DNA of 64,000 nt. Source: G963662905 sp963676725 (GTDB lineage: Bacteria; Bacteroidota; Bacteroidia; Bacteroidales; WRLA01). The DNA is taken from assembly GCA_963676725.1 (NCBI GenBank), contig OY781463.1, positions 1,364,001-1,428,000 of the forward strand. The letters are read 5' to 3'. Numbering within the stretch: the stretch's first letter is position 1; each line of letters begins with the position of its first letter. The notes under the pieces are model-generated. The model had not been told where the DNA came from. It did no database searches and saw nothing but the letters and a program-made list of their open reading frames with translations. This document shows positions 59,304 to 64,000 of the stretch, one piece after another. The translations under genes and the position numbers were made by a program.

Positions 59304-61997
59304 CTATTTTATTTCATAACGTGCTTTATATTGCAAGCTGATTATTGATTTAAGCTTTCTTCGAAACCAAGAACGTTTTTTTGGCAGTTCTCCTAATATT
59401 GTCTCTAATAATTCAATTTCAACACCATTAAGCAAACCAAGTGGTCGCTCTTTTGTGTTTTTCATATAACTATTCAGGGCATTTATATCTGCTTTTTTCC
59501 AGTTTCTGTTAGCCCGAGCAACCAAAATATGCATATTTGCTGATTTTATCAGAGAGACGGGGTAGGGGTTGAAAATTATACCCGGCATTTCAATGAAAAT
59601 ATAGGAATAGGATGAGTAATCTATTTCTCGGCTGAGGTTCAGTTGATTTAGGCCTTTAATATCAAAGAAGTGATCGTCTTGTTGAAAATAGACATCATCC
59701 TGATGTGGTTGATAGGGCTCAATAGGGTTTGGCTTAAACATATTATTATAGAAATTACCAATAATAGGTAGGCCTCTGATCAATTGATTTTTTTTGCTTT
59801 GGTGTTTTTCAAATTCACGTGTTTTCTCCCGTGCCCGAAGTTCATCGGGATCTGTTCCTTCCAGGATGCTGTTAAATCGCTCCGGTATTGCCCTTTTTAA
59901 AAAGAGTACCCTCTCGCCAAAAAACCGTAAACGCCCTGCCATCCTCTGGGCTAGTTCTGTTTTTCCTTCATGAGCCAAGGTCGAAATAAAACAAATTAAA
60001 TAGGGGTACTCGCCTTTTTGTTCTGCCTGAGATTTAATGTCCTGTACCGCAATTTCAATCAAACGCCCTGTTATAAAGGGCATATTATAATCTTGGTATT
60101 TGCTTAACAACTTTGGAAATGCACTAATAACTTTCAAACGTGTTAAATCAGCGAAACGCTCAGGATTGCGGATTGTATTGTCTAAATACTCCAATGCAAT
60201 TATTACAAATGCGACCATAGCAAAACCCATAAAAGCCGCCACAATGACTAAAATAGCTGTATTAACTGGCAATGGTTTTAACGGAAAATAAGGTGGGTCA
60301 ACAGCTTTGATATTTGATGAAAGCTCAATATTTTGCTGCTTTAATTTACTGAGGTTCAAGCTGTGTAATAATGATAAATATTCCCGCTCCGAAACATTTA
60401 TTTCCCGTTCAATGCGTTTTTGAGTTGCCCCGAGCGGAGCAAACATTTTATAGTACTCCTGAAATTCCCTAATCCGATTGTTCAGAACCTGCAAACTTGC
60501 TTTGCTTTCTTCAAAAACAATTACATTATCCAACCATTTGGCCAACAGACTTTCTGTTTGTATGCCATCTTTTGTTTGAGTATAAGTAAAATACTCATGC
60601 ACATATAGTTTGAGATTATTCTTTAGTTTGGCAGCTTCTTCTTTTAATTTGTTTAGTGTCTCAATATTTTTTGGGTCAGTATCGCCATATAAATCGGCAA
60701 TAGCAATTTTTGATGTTACTTCACTCAGGGCATTCCTATTACGCAAGATTTCCATTGTCTTAAGTTGCACCCTGTCCTGAAGTTCGAGTTGATCTTCTAA
60801 AGTAGTTATTACTGCTCTTGCTGCTTGAAACCTTATTTGCTCCCTTTGGTACATAATGTCCAAATCTTCTTTGGTTACAGCAATAGCCTTACTTTGTTCG
60901 TAATAGTTAATAATATTATTGCTCTTATTGAAATTCAGCAATCTATCCTCTGCTGCTGTTAAACGCCCAGATGCTCTGTCTACTTCCCCCTGAAAATATT
61001 TTACAACCGCATCCGATTGATTTTCGTTAATATTTTTTTTGCTTTTAATAAAAACACTAGTAAGATGAATAAGGGTTTGATACGTTATGCCTGGGTCATT
61101 ACTTTTATATTTCAAAGTGATCAGGTCACTGCTTTTTATACGTCGAACTGTAGCTTTTGAAATATTATTTATGCTGTAATGTGGATTTCCACTATTAATC
61201 ATGCGGTAGATCCAGTTTGTGTCATTGGCATAAGTGTATTCCATAATGCGTTTCAAAGATTTCTCAAAATCGCGTTTATTGATTTGCGCATATTCAGCAT
61301 TCACGGTGTCCTTTCCAATAAAGTTTGGGTCATGAATTTCCACAGGATTATTTGAAGCATAGGAAAGAAAGAGCTCTGAACCGGCTTCTACATTGTAGTC
61401 GGTTAAGTTATTATTGTTCATGAGCTCAGAAATAGGCACACCATAATTAACGGAAATTTCATACAGGCTTTCATTATCTTTCATGGTATGATATAGTGCT
61501 CCCCCTTTTAATACAGCCCCATGCTCTATCAGTATGGAATCCCTCTTAAGAAAATTTTGATTATTTGTAGCAGCTTGATCCTCAGTAGTGCTTTTTTTAG
61601 ATGATGCGACTGTGTCTTTTATTATCAGAGCTTTGATGTAAGCAGGTGTATATCTTTGCAAACTGATAAAGCTTTTTCGTGAGATATAATTTGGATCGTA
61701 TTTATCCAGCATTAAATTTTGTGTAAAAAGCCTTAAAGATACTTCTGTAGCTACTTCCCTTGATTTGATCAGCTCAATAAGGTTATCAAAGGCCGTATTA
61801 TTTGCAAACATATTGAAGCGTCGGTTCTGATCAAGGTCATAGCCTGAAGCAATACCTGTAAATATCGTTGTTGATGATTCATATTCCAGTGATGGATTTC
61901 TGGTCAAATATTTCACGATTGCCGCCAAGATTATTGGCACTGCAATAAGCAGAAATATATGACGCTGAAATATCCTTAAAAACTGAAATATATTCAT
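59304..61997 (-). CDS. Wzz/Wzc-like chain-length protein with LysM insert and degenerate kinase domain
   Basis: 897 residues. Membrane helices lie at about 12-35 and 575-600, with a periplasmic coiled-coil region between and a cytosolic BY-kinase-like domain at the end. Residues about 165-210 form a LysM domain (MKDNESLYEISVNYGV, ISELMNNNNLTDYNVEAGSE), unusual in this family. The kinase-like part keeps HEGKTELAQ from Walker A, but the A' strand reads VLFLKRA and Walker B reads YIFIEMPG; no tyrosine cluster ends the protein. It should control polysaccharide length, probably without kinase activity. Its ATG overlaps the TolC-like stop by 1 base. Confidence 0.87.
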   Translation of the reverse strand: MNIFQFLRIFQRHIFLLIAVPIILAAIVKYLTRNPSLEYESSTTIFTGIASGYDLDQNRRFNMFANNTAFDNLIELIKSREVATEVSLRLFTQNLMLDKYDPNYISRKSFISLQRYTPAYIKALIIKDTVASSKKSTTEDQAATNNQNFLKRDSILIEHGAVLKGGALYHTMKDNESLYEISVNYGVPISELMNNNNLTDYNVEAGSELFLSYASNNPVEIHDPNFIGKDTVNAEYAQINKRDFEKSLKRIMEYTYANDTNWIYRMINSGNPHYSINNISKATVRRIKSSDLITLKYKSNDPGITYQTLIHLTSVFIKSKKNINENQSDAVVKYFQGEVDRASGRLTAAEDRLLNFNKSNNIINYYEQSKAIAVTKEDLDIMYQREQIRFQAARAVITTLEDQLELQDRVQLKTMEILRNRNALSEVTSKIAIADLYGDTDPKNIETLNKLKEEAAKLKNNLKLYVHEYFTYTQTKDGIQTESLLAKWLDNVIVFEESKASLQVLNNRIREFQEYYKMFAPLGATQKRIEREINVSEREYLSLLHSLNLSKLKQQNIELSSNIKAVDPPYFPLKPLPVNTAILVIVAAFMGFAMVAFVIIALEYLDNTIRNPERFADLTRLKVISAFPKLLSKYQDYNMPFITGRLIEIAVQDIKSQAEQKGEYPYLICFISTLAHEGKTELAQRMAGRLRFFGERVLFLKRAIPERFNSILEGTDPDELRAREKTREFEKHQSKKNQLIRGLPIIGNFYNNMFKPNPIEPYQPHQDDVYFQQDDHFFDIKGLNQLNLSREIDYSSYSYIFIEMPGIIFNPYPVSLIKSANMHILVARANRNWKKADINALNSYMKNTKERPLGLLNGVEIELLETILGELPKKRSWFRRKLKSIISLQYKARYEIK

Positions 61998-62782
61998 TAG
62001 TATTTTAGTTCATTGATAATGTTAAACTTCATTCCAACTGTATGCTCTAAGGTGCGATAGGCATTCAGGAAGGCTGTTTTTTGTGTTTCAAAAGCAGCTT
62101 GAGCACGAACCATTCTATCCGTCATACGCGACATATCTTCCAAAGAGGCTCTGCCGTTAATAAATTCTATTTCAGCTAAATCTACCTGCATCTGTCCGGT
62201 CTGGTAGTTATCATTCCAGATTTTAAGCAATTTTTGCTGCAATAGGAGATTGTTGTATTGGATCATCACATCTTTTCGTAATTCATACAATAGAATTGTC
62301 CGGTTATTGATGTCTTGTTCAAGTTCTTTTTTAGCTAATTTAATATTGTTTTTTCTTTGAAGCAGGTCGTATACGGATATCCGCATCGTAGCACCAAAAC
62401 TATAACGGAAAGCTTCCGACAATCCCAAACTAGCAACCCTGTCTGATGTAGTTGTTTCACTTTCAGAATATACATCATTATACCCATAATTAACCGACCC
62501 AACGGCGGCAATACCACTAAGGATATTTGCTTTTTCGTTTTGAAGGTTATATCTGCCAATAGTTACCTGATCTAAACTTACTTGCAAATAAGGGCTGTTT
62601 GCAATCGCTGAATCAATAAGCGCTTCAACGCTTGGCAAACGTGAAGTAATATCGTCAACAACGGGATTAAATAGTGCCGCTGAGTCGATGGGCATAGGTT
62701 TTTGCTGTGCCCGACTACTCAGCGGAACAATAGTAAGAATGCCGCTAAAGAAAAATGTTAGTATAAGTAAATAGAGCTTCAT
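61997..62782 (-). CDS. Half-length TolC-like outer membrane protein
   Basis: 261 residues with a signal peptide ending SSRAQ. It has one OEP-type repeat: SVEALIDSAIANSPYLQVSLDQVTIGRYNLQNEKA, a beta-strand pair around GSVNYGYNDVY, long helices, and the MVRAQAAFETQKTAFLNAYRTLEHTVG ending. TolC proteins have two such repeats (about 450 residues) and work as trimers; a single repeat would need a hexamer for the same barrel. Within this operon it may form or support the outer-membrane exit. The stop overlaps the PCP gene start (TAATG). Truncation is not evident: the frame is clean. Confidence 0.8.
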   Translation of the reverse strand: MKLYLLILTFFFSGILTIVPLSSRAQQKPMPIDSAALFNPVVDDITSRLPSVEALIDSAIANSPYLQVSLDQVTIGRYNLQNEKANILSGIAAVGSVNYGYNDVYSESETTTSDRVASLGLSEAFRYSFGATMRISVYDLLQRKNNIKLAKKELEQDINNRTILLYELRKDVMIQYNNLLLQQKLLKIWNDNYQTGQMQVDLAEIEFINGRASLEDMSRMTDRMVRAQAAFETQKTAFLNAYRTLEHTVGMKFNIINELKY

Positions 62783-62788
62783 TTAGCT

Positions 62789-63949
62789 TTACACACTTTT
62801 TCGTTGAATGAATATTTTAAAAGTTCTCAAAATCAAATTTATATCGCCCCAAAATGAATTATTGGCTGCATATTGGTTGTCGAGATCAAAACGTTCTTCT
62901 TCCGACATATCGCCACCTCTGCCGCGTAATTCCACCTGCCATAATCCGGTGAGGCCTGCAGCAGTAAAAAAGCGTTTTGCCCGATCGCCACGTGTCAGCT
63001 CATAGGCTTCGCCAAGTGGTAGTGGGCGGTTTCCAACTATACTCATATCGCCTTTCAGGATATTGATGAGTTGAGGAAGCTCGTCGATACTCGTATTCCG
63101 TATAAACTTGCCCACTTTTGTGATCCTTGGGTCGTTTTCGATTTTCATAAATGCAACCCTCTTTTTTTCACGGTTTGCCATATTTTCACAAACGGCATTC
63201 CCTTCAATAAAGTGTACCGGCGAGCAATATTTTCCTTCCGGAAGGGCGGCGCATTTTTCGCATTCGCCAATGTCCTCTTTTACATATTGATTCAGGTGTT
63301 CGACCTCTTTTAAGCGCTTGTCTGCATCGGGGTACATGGAGCGCAGTTTGTAGAAATCAAAAATTCTGAAATTTGCACCCATTCGTTTGGAAACATAGAA
63401 TGCCTTTCCTTTGGATTCCAACCTGATGGCGAGCATAATCAATAAAAGGGGTATTCCGGCAAATAATAATGTTCCACCGGCAACCAAAATATCAAAGCTT
63501 CTTTTTAAAAGTGGCGTTGAGTAGTTTTGGAAACCTATAGCAGTATCTTCATGAGAAACAAAGTCAGGCTTGTTTTTTAAAAACAGGATGCGACGATAAA
63601 TTTTTTCAATATCCAGAGGCATTTGAAAAAAGTCATCCACATTGTTTTCAATCGCATTTTGTCTTTTATCAGCCTCAACCTCATGAGCAACAATAATAAA
63701 AGGTTTTTTGTGCCCAAGTTTTTGACTCACTAAGAGGGATTTTAAGTCAATGCCGTTATTCCCCGGAAGATAAAGTTCGCTAATGATGGCATCTATATTG
63801 CCTGCGTTGCGTTCAAGGTAGTTCAGGGCTGTTATTGAGTTTTCTTTTACGCTGAGCTCAAAATTCTGACAGGCTTTTAATTCCTCAATAGTTTCCGGTG
63901 CACTTCCAACATATAGGAGTTTTAGGTTTTGATCTGGTTTTTTATCCAT
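62789..63949 (-). CDS. Initiating sugar phosphate transferase with N-terminal pseudo-receiver domain
   Basis: 386 residues. Residues 8-125 fold like CheY, but the acidic pair is G15/S16, the phospho-acceptor is Glu58, the Thr is Ala88 and the Lys is Met110. From about 148 comes a PF02397 transferase: membrane segment in KRSFDILVAGGTLLFAGIPL, SKRMGANFRIFDFYKLRSMY, SIDELPQLINILKGDMSIVGNRPLP (Asp-Glu dyad). Residues about 225-256 hold four Cys (CEKC, YCSPV, VCENM), a possible metal site. It should attach the first sugar-1-phosphate to undecaprenyl phosphate. It precedes the TolC-like gene by 6 bases; the promoter is unseen. Confidence 0.9.
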   Translation of the reverse strand: MDKKPDQNLKLLYVGSAPETIEELKACQNFELSVKENSITALNYLERNAGNIDAIISELYLPGNNGIDLKSLLVSQKLGHKKPFIIVAHEVEADKRQNAIENNVDDFFQMPLDIEKIYRRILFLKNKPDFVSHEDTAIGFQNYSTPLLKRSFDILVAGGTLLFAGIPLLLIMLAIRLESKGKAFYVSKRMGANFRIFDFYKLRSMYPDADKRLKEVEHLNQYVKEDIGECEKCAALPEGKYCSPVHFIEGNAVCENMANREKKRVAFMKIENDPRITKVGKFIRNTSIDELPQLINILKGDMSIVGNRPLPLGEAYELTRGDRAKRFFTAAGLTGLWQVELRGRGGDMSEEERFDLDNQYAANNSFWGDINLILRTFKIFIQRKSV

Positions 63950-64000
63950 TGCACCGGAATTATAGTTTATATTCTGTGATTTTATTTTTAATTTTTTCTT

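Overview
The window is an AT-rich stretch of a Bacteroidota (Bacteroidetes) chromosome. Three lines of evidence support this. Many genes carry the phylum's TAnnTTTG -7 promoter box. Several genes belong to families typical of the phylum: the PUR-alpha/DUF3276 protein, DUF5683, DUF3127, a long-form NusB, and the order parA-parB-DUF5683-dapB. A beta-helix protein ends in what looks like a type IX secretion sorting domain, and there is a TonB receptor with an N-terminal carboxypeptidase-regulatory-like domain. I cannot place it below class level. No insertion sequence, prophage, integrase or CRISPR array is visible.

Layout. 0-4.3 kb: cutC (cut by the window edge), an ADP-ribosylglycohydrolase and an AlgJ/AlgI-like O-acetylation pair. 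4.4-7.8 kb (+): NYN-LOTUS protein, SulP transporter and a redoxin-like lipoprotein. 7.8-12 kb (-): an endonuclease Q-like PHP nuclease fused to a UvrD-type helicase, behind a class III cyclase gene. 12.1-13.3 kb: a short HlyD-like protein and a GbsR/MarR regulator with two matching operator-like palindromes. 13.3-25.8 kb: mostly housekeeping genes (guaD-like deaminase, aat, gcvT, guaA), a conserved protein of unknown function beside aat, a chagasin-like lipoprotein and a LysM5/periplasmic-binding-fold protein. 26.3-31.6 kb: a degenerate hybrid kinase, an MFS exporter, yggS, a nicotinamide riboside kinase/pnuC salvage pair and prmC. 31.6-36.6 kb: nusB, PUR-alpha protein, parA, parB, DUF5683, dapB. 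36.6-43.7 kb: LytT/LytS-type two-component system, secreted TPR-like protein, TonB receptor and small envelope proteins. 43.7-46.1 kb: membrane protein, tRNA-dihydrouridine synthase, yigZ and tRNA-Arg(TCT).

46.2-63.9 kb is an exopolysaccharide locus. On the minus strand, starting at the right, it encodes an initiating sugar phosphate transferase, a half-length TolC-like protein, a Wzz/Wzc-like chain-length protein, a Wzx flippase, a Wzy-like polymerase/ligase, a secreted beta-helix protein, a methyltransferase, cysQ, three family 2 glycosyltransferases and an asparagine-synthetase-like enzyme. An acyltransferase-3 gene lies on the plus strand. This locus is the best candidate for an undescribed arrangement. 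The initiating transferase carries an N-terminal CheY-like domain in which all key residues are replaced (phospho-acceptor Asp to Glu) and a four-cysteine insert. The chain-length protein carries a periplasmic LysM domain and a degenerate tyrosine-kinase domain. The outer-membrane candidate is a single-repeat TolC fragment, and no Wza/OPX gene is seen.

Functions are read from family motifs in the translations. No search, alignment or structure prediction was run. Starts were moved downstream of the longest frame where a promoter box, terminator, signal peptide or conserved N-terminus argued for it.
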